Shown: positions 46,981 to 58,309 of the stretch, piece by piece | Position numbering within the stretch: position 1 is the first letter of the stretch | Layout of the letters: every line of letters starts with the position of its first letter | Source of the DNA: Microcebus murinus | Lineage: Eukaryota > Chordata > Mammalia > Primates > Cheirogaleidae | Length of the DNA: 64,000 bases | Reading direction: 5' to 3' | Assembly (NCBI RefSeq): GCF_040939455.1 | Contig: NC_134119.1 | Span: 2,740,501-2,804,500 of the forward strand | The notes under the pieces: generated by a model | The model's database searches: none | The model's input: only the letters and a program-made list of their open reading frames with translations | What the model was told of the DNA's origin: nothing | Position numbers and translations under genes: made by a program

Positions 46981-47119
46981 GAAGAGAGATTTTTACCAGA
47001 GTCAGAATCCAACCATGCTGGCACCCTGGGCTTGGACTTCCCAGCCTCCAGAACTGAGAAGTAAATGCCACCCGGTCCATCGGTGCTTTGCTGTGGCCGC
47101 CTGAACGGACCAATACGAG
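46981..47119 (+). mobile_element. MST-type LTR 3' end, duplicate copy A (139 bp)
   Basis: This 139-bp block matches 48272-48410 with only three substitutions and no indel by direct reading. It is the 3' part of an ERVL-MaLR LTR ('ttggacttcccagcctccag', 'ctgtggccgcctgaacggac'). Upstream and downstream flanks differ from those of the other copy. Confidence 0.85.
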
Positions 47120-47622
47120 CTGCACGAGGAAGAACAGGTGCTGGGAAGTAGGACCACCCACTTCCTGGAGGAGGGTGGCAGGTGGCCAGCTTCGGCCGAG
47201 ACCTGGGCACTGGCAGGAGGCAGGGGCCAGTGGCCTCCCGCGCCGTGGAGCTGCCGGGGCACTGACCTGTGCCCTGCAGGTGGGAGGGGCACGTTGGGCG
47301 GCAGGTGAGAACGCAGTCCCTGCCAGACCCAGACCCGCACCCAGCCCATCACCTGGCTCACGGCGAGAAAGACCCTGCAGTGCAGCGGACGGTCACTCAG
47401 GCGATTGGTGTGTTGGTCAACAGGACACCCGCGTGAATGAGAACCGCACCTGCGTTCTGCCCCCACCACATGCAAAACTATTCCGAGGGGACTGTGGGTC
47501 TAACTGCGAGACCGAGACTCATCAAGCTCTTGGAAGAATGTGCAGGAGGCTCACGCAAGGCGCTCCCATGAGGAAAGCTAATAGCGCCAGCATCGCCGAG
47601 GCATGAAACCCTCACGCACCAC
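47120..47622. other. Unassigned unique sequence between duplicate LTR ends
   Basis: GC-rich sequence with no recognised gene or repeat. A plus-strand frame (47088-47606) starts inside the LTR fragment and has no domain. Confidence 0.45.
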
Positions 47623-47624
47623 GG

Positions 47625-47992
47625 GTTAGAAGGCAAGCTGGAACCGCCGCTTTGGAAAACTGCCTGGCAGGGTCTTCCAAAGGGGCCTCCGCATACCCCG
47701 TGGGCAGGAGGGTCCACAGCAGGAGGTGCTCCCGACAGAAATGCAAGGCTGCACTCACCCAAATAACGTGGCAGGTGCTTCAAGCAGCACTGTTTGAACT
47801 AACCTCACACAGGAAACAACCCCCGAGTCCGTCAGTGGTGGCGTGTTCACACACCTCAGTACTGCAGAGTCCTGAGAACACGCAACTGTCGCTGCGTGGA
47901 ACAGCACCTTTGGGTGTCACGAACAATGTTGGGTAAAGGAGGCAGTCACGAAACCACGTGTGCGTGTGCGTTCGTGAACGGGCAAGTCAGTC
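47625..47992 (+). mobile_element. Old L1 ORF2 3'-region fragment, sense
   Basis: 'gctttggaaaactgcctggcaggg', 'acagaaatgcaaggctgcactcacccaaa', 'aggaaacaacccccgagtccgtcagtgg' and 'acaatgttgggtaaaggaggca' are collinear with ORF2 of L1M. Many CpG and GC changes have accumulated. Confidence 0.65.
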
Positions 47993-48017
47993 TATGGTTT
48001 AGAAGTCAGGAAGGGCC

Positions 48018-48412
48018 TGCTATGGGCTGAACTGTGGCCCCCCCAACATTCGTGCGTGGGAGCCGTTCTTCCCACTGTGACGGTGTTTGGAGACGGGGCC
48101 ACTGGGAGGTGATTAGGGTTAGATGAGGCCATGAGGGTGGGGCCCTCATGCTGGGATTAGCGCCCTTGCTAAGAAGAAGCAGAGAGTGCACGCTCGCGCT
48201 CCTCTTTCTCTCCACCCTCTCTCCCCCCCAGCCCCCCCTTGTGAGGACACAGAGATGCATCTGCAAGCTGAGAAGAGGGATTTTTACCAGAGTCAGAATC
48301 CAACCATGCTGGCACCCTGGGCTTGGACTTCCCAGCCTCCAGATCTGAGAAGTAAATGCCACCCAGTCCATCGGTGCTTTGCTGTGGCCGCCTGAACGGA
48401 CCAATACGAGGG
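48018..48412 (+). mobile_element. MST-type MaLR solitary LTR, copy B
   Basis: It starts 'tgctatgggctgaactgtgg' and passes 'ggtgattagggttagatgaggccatgagggtggggccctcatg'. A CT-rich section and 'ccttgtgaggacacagag' follow, and it ends in 'ccgcctgaacggaccaatacga'. This is a full-length solitary LTR with no internal viral region. Its terminal 139 bp recurs at 46981-47119. Confidence 0.8.
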
Positions 48413-48698
48413 GTTACCACGAGCAGGAGGTAGAGACGGGGACTCTTAAGTGACCGTTCTAGGACAATTTTTTCTTGATTAGAGCTGGTTACACGGTGCG
48501 TTCAACGTGTGGAAATTCATGGAGCTGTGCCCGTATGCTTGTTTATGGCGCTTTATTTAGCGTACGTACGCTTGGCTTCAATAAGTGGTTCACTCGCACA
48601 CGTACTCACGCTCTGATCGCAGGCCCCGGCGGGGCCAGACCAGCACGTATTAGCTGCAAGACACGAGGCAAATTGATAAAACTCTTTTTAAGTTTCTT
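48413..48698. other. Unassigned unique sequence with a 14-bp palindrome
   Basis: A perfect palindrome agcgtacgtacgct lies at 48559-48572. Nothing else was recognised. Confidence 0.5.
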
Positions 48699-48699
48699 T

Positions 48700-48845
48700 T
48701 CAGGTAAAGGGAAGTGATAAGTGTCCCTCCCTTGTGAGGCTGTTAACGAGGACAATAGAATTAATACACGTGGAGGTCTGAGAACCCGCCGGGCACGCAG
48801 TAAACACAAGGAAGTTGAGTTGCTGCTGTTGCTGTTGTCGCCGTA
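48700..48845 (+). repeat. MIR 3' half, sense
   Basis: 'tgtgaggctgttaacgaggac', 'ttaatacacgtggaggtctgagaacccgccgggcacgcagtaaacac' and a terminal 'gctgctgttgctgttgt' follow the MIR 3' half. Confidence 0.65.
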
Positions 48846-50045
48846 ATGCAGCCTCTTTGCAAGAAGCTACGGATCAATGCATGCAATACATATGTGTACA
48901 CATACATGTATCCACACATGCACATGTTGTATCTCCCCACCCGCCTCTCACATACACACCTTTTCGAGGTCTATTTTGGTCACTATATTAACACAAAATT
49001 GGGAAGAAAAAAAACCCCAGCCAGATATTATCGTTTCTCAGTGACATCCTCTAACAGAAGTTTTCCCAAATGCTTTCAGGAGGTGCCGGGAATGCCGTCA
49101 CCCCGTTAATGAGGAAGCAGCAGGGGGAGGGGCCCGCCGGCTCCTGGACTCAGCTTCCGCCCCCCCACCCCAGGGAGCCCCGCCTCGTCAGGTCAAAGGG
49201 GAACCCGATCCTCACCACCCGAGGGGCTTGTGGAGCTACACAGAGATTCATCTTAATTAGGCCAAATTCAGTTTCAATCAGAACACCACTTCTTTATCGG
49301 TTTCAAGCAATTTAGAAGAGAAGCACATTTTTTAAAATCACCCGATGAAGGCTGCCTGGATCAAGGCTACGGCCAGAACGTGTGATCCACCACGACCCTG
49401 GGTACGGGGAACAGCGTCGGTCATCACCAGGGTGATTGCCCGCAGGAATGACATCCAGCTGCATTAGAGGGATGTCACGGGCTCAATTTACCTGGGACGC
49501 TTGTGCACACCTGACCTGAACAAAAGGCGTGAGGCCGGTTCCCGACCCGAGAACGAAGACCGCCGTCCCCTGGTCAGGGCAGGCTCCCCGCAGCCGGGGC
49601 CTCTCAGGCTGGAACGATGCAAGCTTCGTTCCCCTGTCGAGTCACTGTACACTCCACAGAACGAGCACGGGAGAAGAGGCCGTCTCCCTGAGAATGCAAA
49701 CACACGCGGTGCCAGGACCCCGCTCCCCTCCCCTAACTCAGGGTGGGCAGAGATGGGGACTTGGCCAAGCCGGAGCATTGAAACGCAGCGGCACTTTATA
49801 ATCCCGAAGGCACCTCACAGGGTGCTGTGTTTAGCTCTTTCTTGCAGAGGAGGAAGCTGGTAAAATGCAGGCATACCCGTCTGTCTTAAAGCAGTGAACT
49901 GAACACAGGTGGGGATGGAGTGGCTCGTGCTGGCGTCGGCCTCAGTCTCCTTAAACTTCTGGTCTGGACATCTGATAAGACGGACTTTTTCATGACTGCT
50001 TCTGAACGGTAGGAAGCCTGTTTCTTCACGGCACGAACACGCAGA
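48846..50045. other. Unassigned sequence
   Basis: An alternating purine-pyrimidine patch (about 48875-48930) is followed by largely unique sequence. No gene or confident repeat was recognised. A MIR-like string may be present near 49795-49865. Confidence 0.4.
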
Positions 50046-50049
50046 GTTC

Positions 50050-50120
50050 TTGCCACCAGCACTGCCTGGGCACTGGGGATGTGGCTGTGAGAAAGGGAGT
50101 CCTTGCTTTCAGGGGGGCTG
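50050..50120 (-). repeat. L2 3'-end fragment, antisense
   Basis: 'cactgcctgggcactggggatgtggctgtgagaaagggagtccttgc' is the complement of an L2 3' end. Confidence 0.55.
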
Positions 50121-50139
50121 GGGCTTGTGCAGAAACCAG

Positions 50140-50180
50140 ATCATCATCATCATCCTCCTCCTCATCATCATCATCATCAC
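50140..50180. repeat. (ATC)n microsatellite
   Basis: An ATC run is interrupted centrally by three CTC units. Confidence 0.95.
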
Positions 50181-50236
50181 GGTAGTAGAAGTAATGGTGG
50201 TTGGCAATTACTGAGTGCTTGTCTGAGTGTTAATAA

Positions 50237-50572
<336 letters not shown>

Positions 50573-50599
50573 TCATAAGTGCTGCTATGGCAGAAGGCA

Positions 50600-50965
50600 C
50601 ACAGGCTTCTAGAAGAGCCCAAGAAGAAGCACTTAGACCTGGGGTGTGGCAAGCAGGGAAGGCTTCCCAGAGGAGGTGATGCCTGTACTAACCCTTGAGA
50701 GATAAATAGGAGTGAGCTGAGAAAGGTGGAGATGGAGAACCTGCACCCGGATCCGTGTGAGTGAGTCCAGGTCCGGATGGGGAACGCAGAGAGTGGGGAG
50801 AGCCTCCACCAGTGCAGCAGAAGCCCAGCCGGGACAGGCCAGGTGTGCCGTGTGGAACAGCCTGTACCTCACCCTGGGGCCAATGGAGTGACACGCAGGG
50901 AGTTGAGCGGAGGGGTGAGTGGCGGGAGGGAGGGGTGCAGGGCAGGGACTGGGAGCTAGGGTGGG
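50600..50965 (-). repeat. L2 LINE fragment, antisense
   Basis: 'gggaaggcttcccagaggaggtgatgcctgtactaacccttgagag' and later 'gggagagcctccaccagtgcag' with 'gccaggtgtgccgtgtggaacagcctgt' follow antisense L2. Confidence 0.65.
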
Positions 50966-51288
50966 TACCACTGACGCTGCCTGATGATATTTAACTTTAG
51001 ATTACACAGCTACCGTCAAATTTTAGTTTTTCAAAATATTCACCTTTTATTTACAAAGAAGTGTGCTTTCCTGTGTGTCTCCTAAAAAACGCTGCAGTAT
51101 CCATCTGAAATCCGTGCATCCTGGGCATCTCGCTGCGGACCAGCCAGACACCGCTGCCACGCTGCAGTGCGGAGGCCACGTGGTCTGACTCAGTGTTACA
51201 GCCGGGGGTGAAGACACGGGGCAGATTTCCAAAATACTGAGGAATGGAGTCAGGAGACTTGGTGTGTGTTGATATAAGGTTTCTTGAG
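50966..51288. other. Unassigned unique sequence
   Basis: No gene or confident repeat was recognised. Confidence 0.45.
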
Positions 51289-51289
51289 T

Positions 51290-51520
51290 AGACAACGGTT
51301 AAACTAACTGTGGTATGTCCACGCTGTGGAATACTACACAGCAACGAAAAGGGGTGAGCTGTCAGTCCACACAAGGACTAGGATGGGTCTCAAGAGCACT
51401 GGGCAGAGTGGGGGGAAAGCTGATCTCAAAGGTCACAAATTAGAGGATTCCGTTTATACAGCATTCTCGGCATGGCAAACCTGATACTGGGTAGGTGTCA
51501 GGCAGAGGTCAGGGAGAACC
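51290..51520 (+). mobile_element. Old L1 ORF2 end / 3' UTR fragment, sense
   Basis: 'taactgtggtatgtccacgctgtggaatactacacagcaacgaaaagggg', 'gatgggtctcaagagc' and 'ttccgtttatacagcattctcg' are collinear with L1M. Confidence 0.75.
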
Positions 51521-51546
51521 AAGCTCATGGCCTCTGTGAGCAGGGG

Positions 51547-51570
51547 ATGGAGGATGGAGGATGGAGGATG
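51547..51570. repeat. 7-bp tandem repeat (ggatgga)n
   Basis: Three to four units of ggatgga/ggatgtt occur just before the MLT1-type LTR. Confidence 0.85.
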
Positions 51571-51574
51571 TTCC

Positions 51575-52125
51575 AGTCATCTCTCACCATCTAACAAATC
51601 ACCCCAAAATTGAGTGGCCCCCACACAGCTAACAGTTTCTGGGCTCAGGTGTCTGAAGGCTATCATTAATCTGGGGGTCTTGACTCAGGGCCCTTCTGGT
51701 CATTGCAATGAAGTTGTTGGCCAGGCGAGCGGTCATCTCAAAGCCCCGCCTGGGGCCGGAAACCCACTCCCTGCCCACTCACGTGTCTACAGGTGCGTCT
51801 CAGAGAGTTCACCTGCAAGGTCGCTCCCATCAGCTTCTCCCCATGTGAGCCCCTCCATCGCTGCCTGAGCCTCAGGACAGAGCAGCTGGTTGCAGGAGAG
51901 ACGGGGCCAGGAGCAGAGAGAAAGAGGAGAGACAGAGACAGAGCCCAAGAGAGCACGGGAGCGAGAGCCAGAAGGGTGCCGAAGCCGTCGTGTGACCTAA
52001 CGCAGGAAGCCGCCTCCCTTGCCTTTGCCATGTTCCCCCGGGCAGAGGCGAGCCCCCAGGTCCTGTCCACACTCCAGGCTCGGTGATTACACGGGGCGTG
52101 AATTCCAGGAGGCTGCCCTCCACCC
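51575..52125 (-). mobile_element. MLT1-type MaLR LTR, antisense
   Basis: 'ctctcaccatctaacaaatcaccccaaaattgagtggc' at the left, 'ctcatctcaaagccccgcctgggg'-like and 'gtgagcccctccat' in the middle, and 'tcgtgtgacctaacgcaggaag' and 'ttacacggggcgtgaattccaggagg' at the right are in the order of an antisense MLT1-type LTR. Confidence 0.6.
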
Positions 52126-52395
52126 AGGGAGGCGTGCCGAGCTCAGGTGTAGACACATCACAGGAGAACCTTCCGAGCCTCGCAGAGCCCAGCACCGTCC
52201 TGGATGTGAACAAGGCACCTCTGCCCGGTCACAGCAGTAATGAAAAAGCCGTTTTCTCCCCACCCCTGCTCTGCCACTCAGCCCTTCTCCCTCCCATTCT
52301 CCATTCAAACCTGAATATACGAGACTCGTCTAGAGTCAGCGTAAAGTGCCAGCTGCTAACGGATTAATCTGAATCAGCTACTCCTGGAAAGAGGG
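52126..52395. other. Unassigned unique sequence
   Basis: Nothing was recognised in this short stretch. Confidence 0.45.
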
Positions 52396-52399
52396 TCGG

Positions 52400-52668
52400 C
52401 ACGGCTGCCCGCGGGGCCGGAAGCGGCTGCGCACCCCCATCCCCGCGCTCACCGCACCTGCACCTGTCTTCCCGAGGGCTCCGACACGGCCGTGATCCCA
52501 ACGAAGGGCTGGACGGGAAAGGAGGGCAGGTAAATCCACACCTGACAGATGCGGTGCACGCCGTCTGGGGGACGGGCACGCTTGCCGGGCGGCGCAGAGG
52601 CAATTTATGCAACCAAAGCGTTTGCACCCCCGTGACACTCTGAAATAAAAAAGAAAATAAGCAAAAGA
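52400..52668 (+). mobile_element. L1 3' UTR and tail, sense, strongly GC-shifted
   Basis: 'acgggaaaggagggcaggtaaatccacacctgacagatgcggtgcacgccgtctgggggacgggcac' and 'gcaatttatgcaaccaaagcgtttgcacccccgtgacactctgaaataaaaaa' align position by position with the L1 3' end at 14740-14880. Many A/T positions are replaced by G/C. The A-rich tail ends near 52668. Confidence 0.8.
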
Positions 52669-54045
52669 AAATGCAGACAGCCACGGGGATTGAGGAAAGG
52701 CAAAACATGAAGACTGGATTGGGGGAAGAGAGGAGATATATTTTACCAAAGAATAAAAAAATACAAGGAGCTAATCAAACCCTAAAAATGCCAGGCCTGC
52801 CACCCAGGGGCCAGTGTAGACCAGTCTGGAAATGGGGCCTCGGACCTGAAAGGGAACCGCTCTCTGGGCATGTTCCGGGCTTTGGCTCATTTCTAAACAG
52901 ATGGCATCAGGGATTCTAGAACGCTATTTAAAAAACAACTACACAGTGAAACCTACAGTGGCAGAAAGTTCTAGAACGTGGCATGGTTTCCACTCCTGAA
53001 GAGGTGAGGAAGAAGAGCCCACGCTGCAGAGTCCGGTTGCAGCCGAGATGCTGCCGTGGAGCAAGCCCGCGTTCCCGGGCTGCTAATGGGCACGCACCCC
53101 ACATGCTGAGTGCCGGGCTCCGGGCCCCAGGGTGGGGTGCAAAGACGGACAAGGTGCCCCGTCCAGCTTCAGGTGCGTCCAGTGCGGCTCAGCAGGAAGG
53201 TCTGCAGGGGGTGGCTGAAGTCCTCGGAATAAACTACTCCTTATTATTGAGAATGCCTAAACTGTTCATTCTTCCCGTGGGCTCTGTCCCGACTGCTGCT
53301 TGCCTCCAGGTGGAAGAGCCTGCTTCTCTGGCTGGGCACGGATGGGCAGGGCAGCGGGTCTGGTGGCCCTGTCACCTCCCTCCACCGGCAGAACCGCTGC
53401 TCGGATGCTGAAGCTGACAGAGAGGGACTCGATTCCGAGATGGGCCACCCACAGACGTGCAGCCCCCTTCTCCGCAGGACAGGAGAGCCCAGCGCGGGGC
53501 TGTGGTGGGAGTGATTTTAAACCACCTTAGAGCAAGTCTAGTCGTCAGTGTATCCTGAGAGTGTCTCTCTGGAGCAAAGAGTGTGCAAATGGGGCACCTC
53601 CAGTCCCCGGGGACTCTGCACAGACTCCTGCAAAGACACAGTGCTGAGCTTCCTGGGTTCTGAGAAACACATCTCAGGTTTCCTTAAATGGCTTTTAAAA
53701 AAAAAAGGTGAAGTGTCTGCAGAATTCTTCCAGAGGTTTTGTGTTGATGGATACACTCGAGGAACCAAATGGTGGTAATGTTTTTATCCCCGGCTACATC
53801 ATTAGCAGAAATATTTCTTAAATTTTTATCTTTTAACTGAAATAGTTATTTCATGGCCATCCAGAGCTTCTCAAGCACTTCTTAGAGATGGATTCTGTCT
53901 CAGAGAGGAATTTCATGCTTCATTATGTTGTGATGATTGTGACTTTTAGATGATCATTATTCACTTTTTTTTTTTCCACGGGGGCGCCGGGGAGAGCTTG
54001 GCGCCGTGAAAACACTCGGATGTTTCCGTCTCGGAAGGATTCGGA
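52669..54045. other. Unassigned sequence
   Basis: No gene or confident repeat was recognised. A-tract at 53697-53707 and T-tract at 53967-53977. Confidence 0.4.
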
Positions 54046-54049
54046 GCGG

Positions 54050-54385
54050 GTGTTTCGGAAGATGCTGCTATCCGGTTTCTGCAGTTGGTAATGAGAGTAT
54101 TTGTTAAACAAAGGTAGAAATTAAAAATTCAGAATCTAGTCTACATAATTAGTATTTTAAACTTGTGTGATTTAAGCACCCTTTTGCAGAATGATTTGCT
54201 ATACTGTAATTCCCACCATAAATCTCGCCCATAATGTATACGTTAAAGCACTCTGAGATTGCTGCAGAATGTGAATTACTAAGTGCTGATGAATAATTTT
54301 GAGTGATGTGACTGCTTTCACCATTGAGTGGAAAATTAAGATTGTGGCATCGCTCTATTTAGAAGTGATTGGTTCGCGAGAGTGA
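54050..54385. promoter_or_regulatory. Candidate conserved non-coding element
   Basis: AT-rich, repeat-free sequence has many homeodomain-type cores (ggtaatgag, cataattag, gaattacta, gaataatttt), a FOX-like 'gttaaacaaa' and a SOX/TCF-like 'acaaag'. It lies between GC-rich stretches and holds no open frame of note. This is the best-looking enhancer-type island in the window, on appearance alone. Confidence 0.35.
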
Positions 54386-54815
54386 AACTAGCAGCTGTTT
54401 GGCCTCCCCCGAGGGTGGTGCTTCCGAAGCGGAGTGGAAACTGGGACTCAAAGAGTTTCCACGTGAAGATGCTTCTGCTGTGCAGAGTCGTTTTCCTTCC
54501 AGTTGCCTCGAATGACCAGTCCCTTGGAAGCCGCGGAGTACAAAGTGAACACCGTGCCTTCCTGTGCGCCAGGGGCGCGTGGGGAGTGTGTGCTGGCCTG
54601 GCCGCATAGACTCCGCAACGGCACGGCCTGGCTGCGCTCCCAGGGCGCTAACCCCAAAGCCCGCAGACCCCTGACCCGAGGTCCAAAGGAGGGCTCAGCT
54701 CCGTGACGCTTTTCCAGAACTTAGGAGTTTCCCAGGACCCGAGACTTTTGGTGCTAAAACGAGGAGAGTCGGGGGCAAACCTGGACTATTGGTCAACCTA
54801 AGTGATGAGGATAAA
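54386..54815. other. Unassigned unique sequence
   Basis: Nothing was recognised beyond short overlapping frames. Confidence 0.45.
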
Positions 54816-54819
54816 GATG

Positions 54820-55145
54820 ATGATGAAGGTATCATGACAGTTACAGTCCTATCACCACCGATAGCGATAGCTAGCGTCTGCCTGACACTTGCTACGGGCC
54901 GGAGAGTTCTGAGCATTTGCAAAGCTACCTCTTCAACCCTCCGGAGAGTTCTGAGCATTTGCAAAGCTACCTCTTCAACCCTTGTAAGAACCTCATGAAG
55001 CAGGTGCCATCGTCCTCATCTTACCGATGAGTGAGGTTCAGGTAAGTTCAGTAACTTCTCCAAAACACGCTGGATCGACAAAGGGGTTTGGATTCCACTC
55101 CTGACTACCTGTCTCCCCAAGGCCAGGGCTCCTGACTAACACCCT
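54820..55145 (-). repeat. MIR SINE, antisense, with internal 42-bp duplication
   Basis: 'gctagcgtctgcctgacacttgctacgggcc' leads into a duplicated unit, then 'aggtgccatcgtcctcatcttaccgatgagtgaggttcagg' and 'ctcctgactaacaccctaac'. This is the antisense MIR order. Confidence 0.75.
54899..54982. repeat. Perfect 42-bp tandem duplication
   Basis: The 42-bp unit that starts ccggagagttctgagc occurs twice in a row, at 54899-54940 and 54941-54982, with no difference. It lies inside an old MIR, so the duplication is much younger than its host. Confidence 0.97.
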
Positions 55146-55179
55146 AACACTAAGCCAACAAGAACAACAATCATCTCTT

Positions 55180-55390
55180 GAATGTTTAATATGAATCCGA
55201 TATTACGCTGGATATGTGACATGCTTTATCATTTCTGACCTTCGCAACTGCAGTGCAAGGTGTTTACATCCCTGTATGCAAATGAGGAAGCTGAGGCTTT
55301 GAGAGAAGAAACGTCTCAAGGTCACCAGCTCCTAACCCACATGGCTGAGGTCAGAACCCGGTTCTCTCGTTGTCTCTGACCCCCGAGCTC
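55180..55390 (-). repeat. MIR SINE, antisense
   Basis: 'atgcaaatgaggaagctgaggctttgagagaagaaacgtctcaaggtcacc' and 'ggtcagaacccggttctc' are antisense MIR. The copy is adjacent to the preceding MIR in the same orientation. Confidence 0.75.
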
Positions 55391-57565
55391 TTCCCGGGTT
55401 GCCACTCCGCCTTGCCGTCGCTCTTCAGAGCCAAGCTTCCCGCGATTGGACTTTTCTTACTCATGGGGAGTCAGTATCTAGGAGCGGATCTGGCGTAATT
55501 CAGCCCCGATGGACTCAGATATGCGAGGCTCGTCCCCGTGCTAGTTTGTCACTGCTGAGCACCCTGCACACGGGCCCTGGGGACGCATAAGCACCCACCT
55601 CCCGGGCTGCATGCAGACTCCCAGCTCAGCTTGTCTTCGGCGTGCTGCAAATTGGTTTCCACCTTGCTGCTCATTGCCTGGGACTTACAGAATATCTGCT
55701 ATTTAAAAAACGAACACTTAGATTCTTCCCTGTGCTCAGCTTGGTCTTCCTGACAAGTTTGATTTCTTCTCGCTTGTAGCATTGTACTATGCTAAGATTA
55801 TACTTGAAACTCCATTTAAGAGAGTAATTTGGGGCAGAGACAGGGTTCAAGATGGTAGAATTGTTGGATTTCTGGAGACTGGATTATTGAAGTGAGCTCT
55901 TAATTCAAAGCTTCTCACATTCTGGCCCACAGACTTCTCACCCTAGGGGAGTCCACAAGGTGACCCGAAAAGGCAGAATGATTGCATGCCTGGGATGCAA
56001 CCTCTTGGGAGGCGCAGCCGGCAGCTGCTCCTGGTGCCGCATGGCTGGCCCCCCGCCAAGCTGGAGATAAGGGCGGTAGGGTCTCCTCCCGTCTGGGGCG
56101 CCGTGAAGCCGCTGCTGGCATGGGACTTGGCGTCCGGTCACATTTGGCACGCGGAATGAGACCTGGGGCCAGAAGCAATTGACTCCACTCATCAGTTTCC
56201 AAGAGGGGTGGGGACACATTAGAATGGTCATTTCAGATCATGGGTGTCATGAATACAAACGGGAAAGTAAACTCCCAATGTCCTCAGGTTGTGAATCCTA
56301 CCACGCTCCGTGAACAAGGAAGCGAACCGAATCTAAAACCAAAATCACGACACCTGCTAATTACTCACTGGCTGCCAACCCTTTGTGAAAACAAACATAT
56401 TAATGTGGCTTTGACTTGTTTGCCAGGCTTCCGTTCGTGAGCCCAGATGGGATGCACACAGAGAACGGCGGATAGGGGTGGAAGAGGGAATAAATCAGTC
56501 CAGAAACATCAGACAACATATTGTTTTAATATTTAATGTTTTCAACCTCTCCGAGAGAGCTGCTTAACTTCCACAGAGATTCTCTAATACTTAAGGAGAA
56601 CTTTTCCAGACGTTCGCTGGCCCATCCAGAAGGATGAATAATAGAATATTTTTAAGGACGCTGAAATTAAAAACAAAAACAAACCTCTCTTTTCACAACT
56701 CTCAGCTGCCCCGAAGGCCCTTTGCACGGGGCCGTATTCCTTGGTCACTAATTCGACAGCAGCCTGAGACAGTCCTTGCCTCCAAGTGCTCGTGGAAGAA
56801 CAGGATTTTCGGCCCTGTGTAACGCAGCAGAGACCACAGACCATAGGAGCAAACCCTCGGGAGCAGCGCAAGGGTTGTGCGAGCAGCTTGTCCCGTGCCT
56901 CCCACGGCCCTGCAAAGTGGATTTCCAGGCCCATGTTGCAGATGACGAGGGGGAGAGGCTCAGGGCCGCTCACCGGGTCGCGGGATAGCTCAACCCGTGC
57001 ACGCCTAGCTGGATGCACACCCCGGCCCACCTGCGCCCTCCGGACAGCCGCACTGCCTGTTCAGTGTGACCTCCAAACACCTTGTCCTCCTTCAGGCAAC
57101 ATTCCAGAATCGGCCCCGATCCCTTCTGCCCTGTAAGGCGGGCAAGCGCCAACCCACAGAACAACAGATTCCTTAAGACACCTACGGCCCTAGCTCTCCT
57201 CTCTCATTCAAAAAATAAAGAAAATCCATGTGGCTCGCAAGCTGGGTGGGCAGCAGTTACCCCAGTTTATCAGCATCAGCCTCACTCCTCCTTCTCGCTG
57301 ACCCTCGGCCTCCTCCTCCTCGGCTAACGGTGCCACCACCAGTTCTGTCCCTCACAGCCAGCAGTCCTTCTTGTCTCTCTCTGCTCCCCTCCCCAGGCCT
57401 CTGCAGCCACGCCCAGGTCTCCTGCCGCAGCCCTGTGCCAGGTGGGCTGTGCCTCATCACACCTGCACCGAACTACATCCTTGTCACCTGTCTCCCCAGT
57501 GCCACTCCTGCGCCTGCCCTCTCTGGGCAGAATGACCCTGTTCATTGTGAACATACACAAGATGC
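55391..57565. other. Unassigned sequence
   Basis: No gene was recognised. AT-rich low-repeat stretches (55640-55900 and 56480-56700) alternate with GC-rich ones. No confident repeat call. Confidence 0.4.
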
Positions 57566-57569
57566 AGTG

Positions 57570-58052
57570 GGCAAATCAACACCCCCACAAAGATGTCTGT
57601 GTCCTGCTCCTTGGAACCTGGGACTGGGCGAGGTTCCATGGCAAAGGGGTTTTGAGGTCACAGGTGGGATTAAGGTTGCTAATCAGCCGGCTTTGCAGTG
57701 GGGGGGCTTACCCCGGACTATCCAGGTGGGTCCAGAGTGACCGCAAGGACCCCTACAGGGGAAGAGCCAGGATGATGGCAGAGTTGGGGGGATGGGCCAC
57801 CATTGCTGGCCTAGGAGACAGAGGAAAGGGCCGGGGCGGGGGATGTGGGCGGCTTCTGGGAGCTGGGAAGGGCAGGAAGCGGATTCTCCCCCGGAGCCTC
57901 GGGAAGGAGCCCCGTCCTGCTGACACCTTGACTTCAGCCCAGGGAGACCGTGGTGGACTTCTGACCTTCGGAGCTACTAGAGAACAAACGTGTATTGTTT
58001 TAAGCCACTAAATTGGTGGTAATTTGTTAAAATAGCTATAGGAAATTAATTC
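57570..58052 (+). mobile_element. MLT1-type MaLR LTR, sense
   Basis: 'caaagatgtctgtgtcctgctccttggaacctggga', 'gggattaaggttgctaatc', 'gattctcccccggagcctc', 'tgctgacaccttgacttcagcccag' and a terminal 'tgttttaagccactaaattggtggtaatttgtt' are collinear with MLT1A/B-type LTRs. It is a full-length solitary LTR with no internal genes. Confidence 0.85.
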
Positions 58053-58309
58053 CCCAGAGGAAGTCGCTCTCTTGTTTGAAATGCCCTAACACTTCCCTTT
58101 GCTCTGGGTTGAACATCGAAGCTCATTGCCACACTCAGCACCCGTGTGCACCGGCCCCCTGACTCCAAACGCAGCCCTGCACGTCCTTCCTCCTTGCTTG
58201 TCCCACCCCAGGCTCCCAGGGTGCTTGTGACCCTGGACCAGGTGTCCGTGGCCTCGGGTCTCTGTGGATGTACTTCTCGGAGTGTCCTGTGTACCTGCAG
58301 CAGCGGCAC

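Noticed and set aside
46981..48410. CRISPR-like or proviral interpretation of the two repeated blocks
   Set aside because: There are only two copies, 1.3 kb apart, in a mammalian genome. They are LTR-derived and have neither regular spacers nor viral genes between them.
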